This document shows positions 8,782-17,246 of a stretch of DNA of 64,000 nt, one piece after another (positions within the stretch are counted from its first letter, which is position 1; each line of letters opens with the position of its first letter). The notes under the pieces were generated by a model, which was not told the origin of the DNA, searched no databases, and saw only the letters and a program-made list of their open reading frames with translations. Origin of the DNA: Szabonella sp046295215. GTDB lineage: Bacteria; Pseudomonadota; Alphaproteobacteria; Rhodobacterales; Rhodobacteraceae. The position numbers were made by a program, and so were the translations under genes. The DNA lies in NCBI GenBank assembly GCA_046295215.1, contig JBKBNP010000019.1, positions 11,585 to 75,584 of the forward strand, written 5' to 3'.

Positions 8782-9264
8782 ATGGCCGAAGCTGAAATCC
8801 CGGTGGACCAGACCCCGAAGAAGGCACCGAAACCTGCGGTGCTTCTTGGCCTTCTTGCGGCTTTGCTGCTGGGGGGCGGAGGATTCTATGTCACATGGTC
8901 CGGGCTCCTGGGCAGCGGCGCCGCAGGGGTGGGCGCCGTGGCTGCCAGTCCCGGGCCGCTGCCCGATCTTGCCTTTGTGCCGGTTGACCCCGTCGTCATT
9001 TCGCTGGGGCCGGCAGCGCGGGCAAGGCATCTGAGGTTCACGGCTCAGCTTGAGGTCAATCGCGGCATGCAAGCGGATGTCACCCTGCTGATGCCGCGCA
9101 TTCTCGATGTCATGAACGGATACCTGCGGGCCGTGGACGTGGCGCGGCTGGAAGATCCTGCGGGGCTTGTGGTGTTGCGGGCGCAGATGCTGCGGCGGAT
9201 CCAGCTTGTGACGGGCGAGGGCCGGGTGCGCGACCTGCTGATTACCGAATTCGTGTTGAACTGA
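8782..9264 (+). CDS. fliL: Flagellar basal body-associated protein FliL (copy 1)
   Basis: FliL is a single-pass inner-membrane protein that surrounds or supports the stator. Residues 1-18 are cytoplasmic and lysine/proline rich, one membrane helix spans about residues 19-43, and a periplasmic domain follows with VPVDPVVISLG, LRFTAQLEV, and the final VRDLLITEFVLN, which is typical of FliL C-termini. Length 160 aa is normal. It starts a run fliL - unknown - motE-like - motA. A second FliL-like protein is encoded at 18.7 kb. Confidence 0.9.
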   Translation: MAEAEIPVDQTPKKAPKPAVLLGLLAALLLGGGGFYVTWSGLLGSGAAGVGAVAASPGPLPDLAFVPVDPVVISLGPAARARHLRFTAQLEVNRGMQADVTLLMPRILDVMNGYLRAVDVARLEDPAGLVVLRAQMLRRIQLVTGEGRVRDLLITEFVLN

Positions 9265-9276
9265 AAGGGGCCTGCG

Positions 9277-9675
9277 ATGGAGATGATCGCCGATATCCTG
9301 CTTGTCGCCGGGGCCTTCGGGGCAGCGCTTTATTGCTACATCCTGGCTTTGCGGGTGAAACAACTCCAGACGCTTGAAAGCGGCATGGGTGGCGCCATCG
9401 CAGTTTTGTCCGCGCAGGTCGATGACCTGACCCGGGCGCTGGAACAGGCGCGGGGGGCAGCCGACAATCAGGCAAAGGCGCTGGACGACCTGACCCGGCG
9501 CGGGGAGTCCGTGGCAGGCCGGCTCGAACTTCTTCTCGCATCGATGCATGACCTGCCCGAAGCTCCGCCAGCCCCCTCCGTCCCAAGGCCCCCCAAAACA
9601 GCGGAAACGTCTGAGCGGCGGTTGCGGTTCGTGCGACGGCGCGGACCGAGGGATGATCTGGAGGTGGCGGAATGA
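9277..9675 (+). CDS. Small membrane-anchored coiled-coil protein, flagellar context
   Basis: The 132-aa product has one N-terminal membrane helix (about residues 3-25, DILLVAGAFGAALYCYILAL), then a long heptad-like helix (about 26-85, QVDDLTRALEQARGAADNQAKALDDL) and a basic proline-containing tail with RRLRFVRRRG. I do not recognise a named enzyme. Proteins with this layout are found beside fliL and motE in other Alphaproteobacteria; it may belong to a domain-of-unknown-function family, but I cannot confirm which. Its stop overlaps the next gene by four bases, which ties it to motility. Confidence 0.7.
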   Translation: MEMIADILLVAGAFGAALYCYILALRVKQLQTLESGMGGAIAVLSAQVDDLTRALEQARGAADNQAKALDDLTRRGESVAGRLELLLASMHDLPEAPPAPSVPRPPKTAETSERRLRFVRRRGPRDDLEVAE

Positions 9676-10253
9676 CCACATCTCTGCGCGCCCGCCAAGG
9701 CCGCAAAGCCGGACGCGGCATCCTTGTGATACTTGCGCTTTTCCTGGCAGCATCGGGGGCATTGCGCCTTGGCTCCGGGCTGGGTGAGGCCCTGGCGCGC
9801 ACCGAGACCGGAGGACCGGACCCGGCGGGTCCGCTGGACTGCCCCCTGCCGCCAGCGGCTCTGCTCGATGCCCTGCAGGACCGGGAGGCGCAGGTCGCCG
9901 CACAGGAGGCCGCAGCAGCAGACCGGCGGGCGGCCCTGGCACTGGCGGAAGCCGCCATCGTGCAGCGCCTTGCGGAACTGCGCGATGCCGAGGAACGGCT
10001 CGCCGCAACGCTGAACACCGCCGATGGTGCAGCCGAGGCTGATCTCGCCCGGCTCACCGAAGTCTACGAGACCATGAAGCCGAAGGTGGCAGCCGGTCTT
10101 TTCGCTGCAATGGCCCCGGAATTTGCGGCAGGCTTTCTCGGCCGGATGCGCCCGGACGCCGCAGCGGCGATCCTGTCGGGCATGGAGCCGAATGCGGCCT
10201 ATACCGTCAGCGCGCTGCTGGCCGCCCGCCATTCCAATGTCCCGAAAAACTGA
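9672..10253 (+). CDS. MotE-like protein (MgtE N-domain-like flagellar chaperone)
   Basis: The 193-aa protein has an N-terminal membrane anchor or uncleaved signal (about residues 16-38), a long coiled coil (about 65-125, rich in A, E, R), and a C-terminal domain with ETMKPKVAAGLFAAMAPEFAAGFLGRM and ILSGMEPNAAYTVSALLA. That last part matches the superhelical MgtE N-domain pattern seen in MotE of rhizobia, where MotE chaperones the periplasmic stator protein MotC. Start overlaps the preceding gene by ATGA. The gene lies just before motA, which supports a stator role. The specific partner here is unknown. Confidence 0.75.
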   Translation: MTTSLRARQGRKAGRGILVILALFLAASGALRLGSGLGEALARTETGGPDPAGPLDCPLPPAALLDALQDREAQVAAQEAAAADRRAALALAEAAIVQRLAELRDAEERLAATLNTADGAAEADLARLTEVYETMKPKVAAGLFAAMAPEFAAGFLGRMRPDAAAAILSGMEPNAAYTVSALLAARHSNVPKN

Positions 10254-10349
10254 GCCGGTAGAGACGGTTCCTTAACCCGACCCTGAAAACATGGCGCGGA
10301 CCGCAGGTGGCTTCCCAGGCGGCGCAGACCGAAGCAATGGAATGGCTCG

Positions 10350-11219
10350 ATGATCGGAATAATCGGTATCGTTGTGATTTTTGTCATGGTTTTCGGCGGC
10401 TACATCCTCGCCGGTGGCAAGATGGGGATCATCCTCAAGGCCCTGCCATTCGAGATGATCATGATCGGCGGTGCGGCAATCGGGGCATTCCTTCTGGCGA
10501 ATGATGCCGCCGCCGTAAAGACGACCGCACGCGACATCGGCAAGGTCTTCAAAGGGCCGAAATGGACGAATTCCGACTACCGGGATCTCCTGTGCCTGCT
10601 GTTCGAACTGATCCGCGTTGCCCGCGCCAATCCCGTCGCGCTGGAGGAACATATCGAAAACCCCGAAAGCTCGGCGATCTTCGGGCGTTACCCGCGCATT
10701 CTGCATGACCATGAGGCAGTGGACCTGATCTGCGACACCTTGCGCGCGGCCTCGATGAACTATGATGACCCGCATCAGGTGGAAGAGGTTCTCGACAAGC
10801 GCATGGAGACAAGCCAGCACCATGCGCTGCATTCCAGCCATGCCCTGCAGTCGGTGGCCGATGCCTTGCCCGCCCTCGGCATCGTGGCTGCGGTCCTCGG
10901 CGTCATCAAGACCATGGCATCCATCGACCAGCCGCCCGAGATTCTGGGAAAGATGATCGGTGGCGCGCTCGTCGGCACGTTTCTGGGTGTTTTTCTTTCC
11001 TACGGGCTGGTCGGCCCCTTCGCCAACCGCGTCAAGGCCGTGGTCGAGGAAGATGCGCATTTCTACCTCCTGATCCGCGAAGTGCTTGTCGCAAACCTTC
11101 ACAACCACCCGGCGAATATCTGCATCGAGGTCGGCCGGCAAAACACGCCGCATCATGTCCGTCCGGGCTTTTCAGAGCTTGAAGAGGCGTTGCGGGGCCT
11201 GAAACAGGATGCTGCCTGA
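10350..11219 (+). CDS. motA: Flagellar motor stator protein MotA
   Basis: MotA forms the proton-channel part of the stator in the inner membrane. Four membrane segments are visible: residues 1-21, about 32-51, about 171-191 and about 200-222. Key family features are present: the charged cytoplasmic loop (LIRVARAN, Arg-90), the conserved Pro-174 in DALPALGIVAAVLG and Pro-195/196 in QPPEILGKMIGGALVGTF. Length 289 aa is normal. A TTAA half-site of CtrA type (10272) precedes the gene. Its stop overlaps the next start by one base (TGATG). Confidence 0.97.
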   Translation: MIGIIGIVVIFVMVFGGYILAGGKMGIILKALPFEMIMIGGAAIGAFLLANDAAAVKTTARDIGKVFKGPKWTNSDYRDLLCLLFELIRVARANPVALEEHIENPESSAIFGRYPRILHDHEAVDLICDTLRAASMNYDDPHQVEEVLDKRMETSQHHALHSSHALQSVADALPALGIVAAVLGVIKTMASIDQPPEILGKMIGGALVGTFLGVFLSYGLVGPFANRVKAVVEEDAHFYLLIREVLVANLHNHPANICIEVGRQNTPHHVRPGFSELEEALRGLKQDAA

Positions 11220-13498
11220 TGAATATGCGACGTTTTGCGGCTTTCGTCCTGGGATGCTGGCTGATGATCGCGCCGATGGTGGCACAGAGCCAGTCGGTGC
11301 GGGTCACGTCCGGCGAACATGCCGGGTTCTCCCGCATCGTGCTGCAATTTCCACAATCGGTCGACTGGACCGTGATGCGGACCGGGTCCGGCTATGCGCT
11401 GTCTGTCCCGGGCGTGCGGCCGCGCTATGGCCTGACCGATGTCTTTCGCCTTATCCCGCGAGACAGGCTCGCCGCGATCCATGCCGATCCCGCCACCGGA
11501 ATGCTGCAGTTGACCATCGGTTGCACCTGTCATGTGCTGCCTTTCGAGCTGCGCCCCGGCGTCGTCGTCCTCGACATCCGGGACGGACCTGCGCCGCCAG
11601 GGTCGTCGTTCGAGGTGACGGCGACAGGCTCGGAGGCCCCCCCCCTTGTCGTGGCCACACCACCGCGAGCCGGCCCGAGACCAAGGAAAAACCCTTCGAG
11701 AATCGTGACTGTTCCGCAGCCCAGCCTCAATGCCGGCGTCCTGAACTGGCGCAATGACCTGCTGGAAGCGGCGAGGTTGCCCATAGCGGTGGTGACACCC
11801 GATCCGGGCTCCGCCAGTCTGGACGAAGCCCGCCTGCAGCTCATCCGCCAACTGGGCCGTGGCGCAACGGAAGGTGTGGTCGAATTCACGGATGCGCTGG
11901 ACAGGATCCCGCGCGCCATCACGGCTCCACAGGCCGGGCTGGACCTTCAGATCCGCATCGGACCCGAACCCGGCCTCGATGCCGATGCAGGCCGGCGCGT
12001 CCCCGGGATGCTCACAGCGCAGGGCGGCGGGTGCTTCACAGACGAGCAACTCGACCTCGCGGGTTGGGGTCTGAATGGCGATGTCGCCTCCAGCATAGGT
12101 GAGGTCCGCGCATCGATTCTGGGTGAGTTCGACCAGCCGGACGAAGCTGCCACCGCTTTGGCAATCCGGTATTTCCTGCATCTCGGGTTCGGTGCCGAAG
12201 CGCGGGAACTGATCGTCCATTTCCTGCCGGACGCGTCGGAACGGGGGCTGTGGCTGGCGCTCGCTGCTGTTCTGGACGGGGACCGGACGGACGTCGCCCC
12301 CTTCATAGGGATGGAGGTCTGTGACAGCGCTGCGGCCCTCTGGGCCGTGCTTGCCACTTCTGCTCCGGCCTCGGGCCGGAAGATCGACATTGCAGCCCTG
12401 CTGCGCAGCTTCTCCGGCCTCCCCCTGCATCTGCGGCGCCATGTCGGGCCCGGGCTGGCCGATCGCTTTCGCGAAGGCGGTGACCTGTCGACGGCGGGTG
12501 CGATCCGTGACTCCATTCTCCGCGCACCGGGCGAGACCGCGGCAGAGGTCCGGCTGATGGACGTTGAACTGCATCTCGCCAGAGAGGGAGGGGAGCAGGC
12601 CCGGCGGCTTCTCGAACCGCTCATTGCAGGGTCTGGCACGGTCGCGGCAGACGCGGCAGTCAGCCTGATCCATGCCCAGATCTCGGCCGGAAAATCCGTT
12701 GATGAGGATCTCATCACGGCCACCGCCGCCTTCCTGCACGAGGCGATGGGAGGCGCGCGTTCGGAACCGATCGCCGAGGCGCTCGCCCTCGGACTCGCCT
12801 CCCGGTCCCGTCTGGACGAGGCCTTGTCCATTCCGGGCCTTTCGGTGCAGTCCTACGCATCCCTGTGGAGGGTCTTTGCGGGCATCGCGGATCGGAACGC
12901 TTTGATTTCTGCATCCGTCGGCAGATCACCACAGGAAATCGAGAAGATCCCGCCCGAGACCCGGCTCGCGATTGCGGCGCAGCTCAATGGAAACGGGCTG
13001 TTTCGTCCTGCGCATGGCTGGCTTGAGGGGCTGCACACTCCCGAATACAGGATGGAGCGGGCGCGCGCGCATTCCGGGCTTCGCAACTGGCGCGCAGTTC
13101 TGGTGGATCTGGCGGGACTGGAGGAGGAAGGCGCGTCACGACGGAGGGCAGACGCCCTGGCCGCATTGAACGATCCCTCCGTTCTGGACCTTCTGACCCG
13201 GATGGATATGCCGGAGGCCCGTTCGGCGGCTGCCCGTCGGCTCGGTGTCTGGTCGGAACTGCTGCAGGAGCCACCCTCCGGACATTGGGGAAATGCCGCG
13301 CGCCTTTTGACCGCCGCCACCCCTGCGGAAACCGGCGGATCCGATCCGGCGGAAGCCGCATCCACAAATGATCGCGAACAACAGGGCGAACCGGCCCGCA
13401 ACCTTGCCGCCCAGCCCCTTGCGAGCGCGCGCCGGATCATCGAGGAGAGCAGAGCCGCCCGCGGGACAATCGAGATGCTTCTCGCAACCATTCCCTAG
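11219..13498 (+). CDS. Large exported protein, AMIN-like N-terminus, motility context
   Basis: A signal peptide covers about residues 1-24 (ending AQSQS). Residues 26-125 (VRVTSGEHAGFSRIVLQFP, then VVVLDIRDG) resemble an AMIN domain, which binds cell-wall material. The remaining 600 residues are alpha-helical and alanine/leucine-rich with a TPR-like feel (repeated ARRLLEPLIAGSG, EARLQLIRQLGRG patterns). No catalytic motif is visible. It is translationally coupled to motA, and a MotE-like gene is close upstream. In rhizobia MotE serves the periplasmic protein MotC; this protein could be the functional counterpart, which is inference. Confidence 0.65.
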   Translation: MNMRRFAAFVLGCWLMIAPMVAQSQSVRVTSGEHAGFSRIVLQFPQSVDWTVMRTGSGYALSVPGVRPRYGLTDVFRLIPRDRLAAIHADPATGMLQLTIGCTCHVLPFELRPGVVVLDIRDGPAPPGSSFEVTATGSEAPPLVVATPPRAGPRPRKNPSRIVTVPQPSLNAGVLNWRNDLLEAARLPIAVVTPDPGSASLDEARLQLIRQLGRGATEGVVEFTDALDRIPRAITAPQAGLDLQIRIGPEPGLDADAGRRVPGMLTAQGGGCFTDEQLDLAGWGLNGDVASSIGEVRASILGEFDQPDEAATALAIRYFLHLGFGAEARELIVHFLPDASERGLWLALAAVLDGDRTDVAPFIGMEVCDSAAALWAVLATSAPASGRKIDIAALLRSFSGLPLHLRRHVGPGLADRFREGGDLSTAGAIRDSILRAPGETAAEVRLMDVELHLAREGGEQARRLLEPLIAGSGTVAADAAVSLIHAQISAGKSVDEDLITATAAFLHEAMGGARSEPIAEALALGLASRSRLDEALSIPGLSVQSYASLWRVFAGIADRNALISASVGRSPQEIEKIPPETRLAIAAQLNGNGLFRPAHGWLEGLHTPEYRMERARAHSGLRNWRAVLVDLAGLEEEGASRRRADALAALNDPSVLDLLTRMDMPEARSAAARRLGVWSELLQEPPSGHWGNAARLLTAATPAETGGSDPAEAASTNDREQQGEPARNLAAQPLASARRIIEESRAARGTIEMLLATIP

Positions 13499-13735
13499 GC
13501 CCCGCCAGACCGCTCCTGACAGGGGATCCGCCTCGCAAAGGGCGGATGCGACAAACTTGCCCACGACCTTCGCATTCGATGTTCGGTGTTCGGTGAAACT
13601 CAAGGCGCGCGCGGTCATAGGAAAATGCCCCCGGCAAGCTGGTGGCGCGATAACGCTTTGGAAGGATTCTCTGAATAGGATCCTTCACAGGGGCAGAATG
13701 CCCTCCGGGAAGCCGGTCATTGCGAGGGAAAAGCC

Positions 13736-14398
13736 ATGGTCGGCCCGAGGACGAAATTCGCCTGCCTTTTCTGTCTTGTTATCCCCGCAGGGGCCAATGC
13801 CGCCATGGACGCCTGCCTGCAGGCGGCCCATGAGGCGGCTGCAAGGCATGGCGTTCCGGGCGCGATCCTCGTGACAATCGCGCAGGCGGAATCGGGGACA
13901 GGGCCGGAGCGGACCCCCTGGCCCTGGACATTGAACGCCGCGGGCAAAGGCCATCGGTTCGACAGTTCGCACGCGGCCCTGAAGGCGCTCCGTGACCGGC
14001 TGGACAGCGGCGAAACGAGTGTCGACATCGGATGCTTCCAACTGAATTTCCGCTGGCACGGGCATGCCTTCGCCTCGCTCGAAGATATGATCGACCCGCC
14101 CCTCAATGCCGATCATGCCGCCCGCTTTCTCGCCACCCTCTACCGCGAATCAGGCGACTGGCGAGAGGCAGCCGGGGCCTATCATTCGCGCAGGGAGGAA
14201 CATGCCACCCCCTATGTAAGAAGGCTCGAACGGATCTTCGCCGAACTCAGGCCAGATTTTCCCCGGAGGCAGGGTCAGCGACAGATCGAAAAGGCTCAGG
14301 TGCCGCCTGAAGCGCCGAAACCGGACCCGGGGCTGTTGACCGCCCGCCCGCCCCTCGCTCTCGGCCCGGTGCGACCGCTTGCCGGGGCCGGCGCATGA
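13736..14398 (+). CDS. Flagellar lytic transglycosylase, SltF-like
   Basis: The protein has a signal peptide (about residues 1-23) and an SLT/goose-lysozyme-like fold. Glu-52 in AQAESG is the expected catalytic acid, followed by DIGCFQLNFRWHG (the GxxQ-type motif) and an AYHSR motif near residue 145. In Rhodobacter sphaeroides SltF opens peptidoglycan to let the rod pass; this gene sits directly before flhA and overlaps it by four bases, so the same role is likely. The C-terminal 50 residues are proline-rich, as in proteins that contact rod components. Length 220 aa. Confidence 0.8.
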   Translation: MVGPRTKFACLFCLVIPAGANAAMDACLQAAHEAAARHGVPGAILVTIAQAESGTGPERTPWPWTLNAAGKGHRFDSSHAALKALRDRLDSGETSVDIGCFQLNFRWHGHAFASLEDMIDPPLNADHAARFLATLYRESGDWREAAGAYHSRREEHATPYVRRLERIFAELRPDFPRRQGQRQIEKAQVPPEAPKPDPGLLTARPPLALGPVRPLAGAGA

Positions 14399-16464
14399 CC
14401 GGCCTTTCCCTGCGCGCCCTCTTCAGCCCGACGATCCTGCTCGCCCTCGCGCTGATGGCGGTGATCGTGATGATGATCCTGCCGGTTCCGGCCTGGATGC
14501 TGGATCTCGGGCTCGCCCTGTCCTTCGCACTGGCCATCCTTATGTTCACGGTGACGCTGTTCATCGAACGCCCGCTGGATTTTTCGGCCTTTCCCACCAT
14601 CCTGCTCGCATCGCTCATGCTGCGGCTCTCGCTCAATGTTTCCTCGACAAAGCTGATCATCGGCCAGGGCCATACCGGGACGGCCGCCGCCGGTGAGGTT
14701 ATCGAGGGCTTTGCGCAGTTCATCATGGGCGGGTCGGTCCTGCTGGGTGTGGTGATCTTCTGCGTGCTGCTGATCGTCAACTTCATCGTGATCACGAAGG
14801 GCGCTGGACGGATGGCCGAGGTCGGCGCGCGGTTCGCGCTGGACGGGATGCCCGGCAAACAGCTTGCAATCGACAGTGACATGGCTGCCGGGGCGATCGA
14901 CCATGCCGAGGCGAAGGCCCGGCGGGAGCGTGAACTTGCCGAGACGAACTTCTTCGGCTCGCTCGACGGGGCCTCGAAATTCGTTAAGGGCGATGCGGTG
15001 GCGGGACTGCTCATCACCCTGCTCAACATCGTCATGGGGCTGGTGATCGGCGCCACCGTGCATGGCATGCCGCTCGGCCGGGCCTTCGAGACCTATGCAA
15101 TCCTCACGGTCGGGGACGGGCTGGTCAGCCAGATCCCTGCGGTCATCATCTCCATCGCGGCAGCACTGCTGCTGGCGCGGGGGGGGGCGACCGGCGCGGT
15201 CGATGTCTCCTTCTTCGCGCAGCTTGGCCGTTTCCCGGCAGCCCTTGGCACCGTCGCCGTCCTGATGGCGCTGTTTGCCCTCGTTCCCGGATTGCCGTTC
15301 CTGCCCTTCGTGATCGGGGCCACGGTTTTGGGGGCGGCGGCCTGGCTCGGTCTGAGCGCAACACCGCCCCCTGCCCCCGAAGCGGACATCCCCCCTCCCC
15401 TGACAAAGCGCCCCTTGGGCGATGTTCTCGACTTCGACGAGATCCACATCGAATTTTCGCCGGATCTGGTGTCGATGGTGCTGGACCCCGCCACAGGCCT
15501 CGACGCGCGGGTCTCAAACATGCGCAACCATGTGGCCAGCAGCTTCGGTGTGATCCTGCCGGAAATCCGCATGACGGATGAAGCCGCCTTGCCGGCCGGA
15601 GCCTATCGCATCCGGCTTCAGGGCGTCGAACGGGTGCAGGACCGTCTGTTGCCGGACCGAGTCCTGTGCCTGATGGTTGACGGCGAAGTCGCACCGGCCG
15701 GAATGGACGTCAGGGAACCCGTCTACGGTGCGCCGGCCCGATGGATTTCGCCCGATCACCAGGATCAGGCCGCCCTGTCCGGGCTGACGGTCGTCACCCC
15801 GACCGAAGTTCTCGCCACGCATCTTCTGGAGGTGCTGAAGGGGAATCTCGCCCGCCTCCTCACCCTTCGCGGCCTGCGCCGGTTGCTGGATGAGTTCACC
15901 AATCTGTCCGACGCCACACGGGCCGAGGCCAACCGGCGCCTGCTCGATGAACTCGTGCCCGAAAAGGTGCCGGTCGATCTGTTGCTGGCGGTCTTGCGGC
16001 TCCTGCTGGAGGAACGTGTCTCGATCCGCAACCTGCCGCTGATCCTCGAATCGATCGCCGAGGCGCGCGGACTGGGCCAGCCCGAGGCGATCTGTGACCA
16101 TGTGCGCCAACGGCTCGGCTTTCAGCTTGTTGCCGAACTGCGGCGCAAGGACGGCACCATCCCGCTGATCCAGCTTGACCCGGACTGGGAAAAGACCTTT
16201 GCCGCCCACCAGATCGACGGCGACCGCGGCCAGCGCGACGTGGCCCTGCCGCCCGAGGATTTCGGCAGGCTGGCACAGGCCATCGCAGAGCGTCTGAACC
16301 GCGCGACGGAGGGTGGCATCTCCCCGGCGCTGGTGACATCGACGCTCAGGCGGCGGTTCCTGCGGACCGTCGTGATGGCGCGGGGGCTGAACCTGCCGGT
16401 GCTGTCCTATGAGGAAATCGGCCTCGAAGCCCGTCCGGCCATGGTCGGCCAGGTCCCCGCATGA
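14395..16464 (+). CDS. flhA: Flagellar export gate protein FlhA
   Basis: FlhA is the large export-gate subunit, using proton motive force and docking late chaperones. Residues 1-320 carry about eight membrane helices; between them lies the FHIPEP-type loop (RMAEVGARFALDGMPGKQLAIDSDM region, about residues 140-165). Residues 345-689 form the cytoplasmic docking domain. Length 689 aa is typical. It overlaps the SltF-like gene upstream and fliR downstream by four bases each. A run of nine G residues at 15179-15187 falls in the coding sequence. Confidence 0.97.
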   Translation: MTGLSLRALFSPTILLALALMAVIVMMILPVPAWMLDLGLALSFALAILMFTVTLFIERPLDFSAFPTILLASLMLRLSLNVSSTKLIIGQGHTGTAAAGEVIEGFAQFIMGGSVLLGVVIFCVLLIVNFIVITKGAGRMAEVGARFALDGMPGKQLAIDSDMAAGAIDHAEAKARRERELAETNFFGSLDGASKFVKGDAVAGLLITLLNIVMGLVIGATVHGMPLGRAFETYAILTVGDGLVSQIPAVIISIAAALLLARGGATGAVDVSFFAQLGRFPAALGTVAVLMALFALVPGLPFLPFVIGATVLGAAAWLGLSATPPPAPEADIPPPLTKRPLGDVLDFDEIHIEFSPDLVSMVLDPATGLDARVSNMRNHVASSFGVILPEIRMTDEAALPAGAYRIRLQGVERVQDRLLPDRVLCLMVDGEVAPAGMDVREPVYGAPARWISPDHQDQAALSGLTVVTPTEVLATHLLEVLKGNLARLLTLRGLRRLLDEFTNLSDATRAEANRRLLDELVPEKVPVDLLLAVLRLLLEERVSIRNLPLILESIAEARGLGQPEAICDHVRQRLGFQLVAELRRKDGTIPLIQLDPDWEKTFAAHQIDGDRGQRDVALPPEDFGRLAQAIAERLNRATEGGISPALVTSTLRRRFLRTVVMARGLNLPVLSYEEIGLEARPAMVGQVPA

Positions 16465-17246
16465 CCGAACTGATCGCCCTGCTGACGGATTTCACCGAAC
16501 TCGCCCAGGACGCGCTGCGCAATGCCATGCTCGTCTTTTTGCGGATTGGCGCGGCGATGGCCCTGCTGCCTGCCTTCGGTGAGCAATCCGTGCCCCAGCG
16601 TGTCCGGCTTGTGCTGGCGCTGGCCTTTACGGCCATTGTCTTTCCAGCGGTGGCAGATCACCTGACCGGGGCCATGGTCCAAGGGGGGCTGCCCCGCGTC
16701 ATGGTGACTGAAACCGTGGCAGGGTTGGTCATCGGGATCGGGCTGCGGTTGTTCGTGATGGTCTTGCAGATTGCCGGAACCATGGCCGCCCAGGCAAGTT
16801 CGCTCGCCCAGCTCTATGCCGGGGCGGGCGCCGAGCCGCAGCCCGCAATGTCGCATCTCTTCACCATGGCGGGCCTCGCCATTGCGGTTGCGGCGGGCCT
16901 GCATGTGCAGGCAGCGAAGCTTTTCATTCTGTCCTACGATCTCATGCCCGCAGGCCGGCTGATCCCTGCTGCCGATGCAACGGCCTGGGGGGTCGGGCGG
17001 ATTGCCAGGGCATTCGGGCTGGCCTTCACGCTTGCCACGCCTTTTGTCATCGCGGCAACCATCTACAATGTGGCTCTCGGGGTCATCAACCGCGCGATGC
17101 CGCAACTCATGGTGGTCTTTGTCGGCGCCCCGGCCCTGACGCTCGGCGGCCTTGTCCTGCTTGCAGTCGCCACACCGGCGCTGCTGCTGGTCTGGCTGGC
17201 GGCCCTGCATGGCTTTGTGGCGGATCCGATGGGCACCGGACCATGA
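16461..17246 (+). CDS. fliR: Flagellar export gate protein FliR
   Basis: FliR is the third membrane subunit of the FliPQR gate. The 261-aa protein has about six hydrophobic helices, including ALRNAMLVFLRIGAAMALLPAFGE near the N-terminus (the FliR signature with R and P), and VVAAGLHVQAAKLFILSYDLMPAG-like sequence in the middle. It overlaps flhA upstream and flhB downstream by four bases, the usual flhA-fliR-flhB order. Confidence 0.95.
   Translation: MTELIALLTDFTELAQDALRNAMLVFLRIGAAMALLPAFGEQSVPQRVRLVLALAFTAIVFPAVADHLTGAMVQGGLPRVMVTETVAGLVIGIGLRLFVMVLQIAGTMAAQASSLAQLYAGAGAEPQPAMSHLFTMAGLAIAVAAGLHVQAAKLFILSYDLMPAGRLIPAADATAWGVGRIARAFGLAFTLATPFVIAATIYNVALGVINRAMPQLMVVFVGAPALTLGGLVLLAVATPALLLVWLAALHGFVADPMGTGP

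Noticed and set aside
11153..12739. A 528-codon minus-strand frame opposite the AMIN-like gene
   Set aside because: The plus-strand frame has a signal peptide and is coupled to motA; the minus frame has neither.
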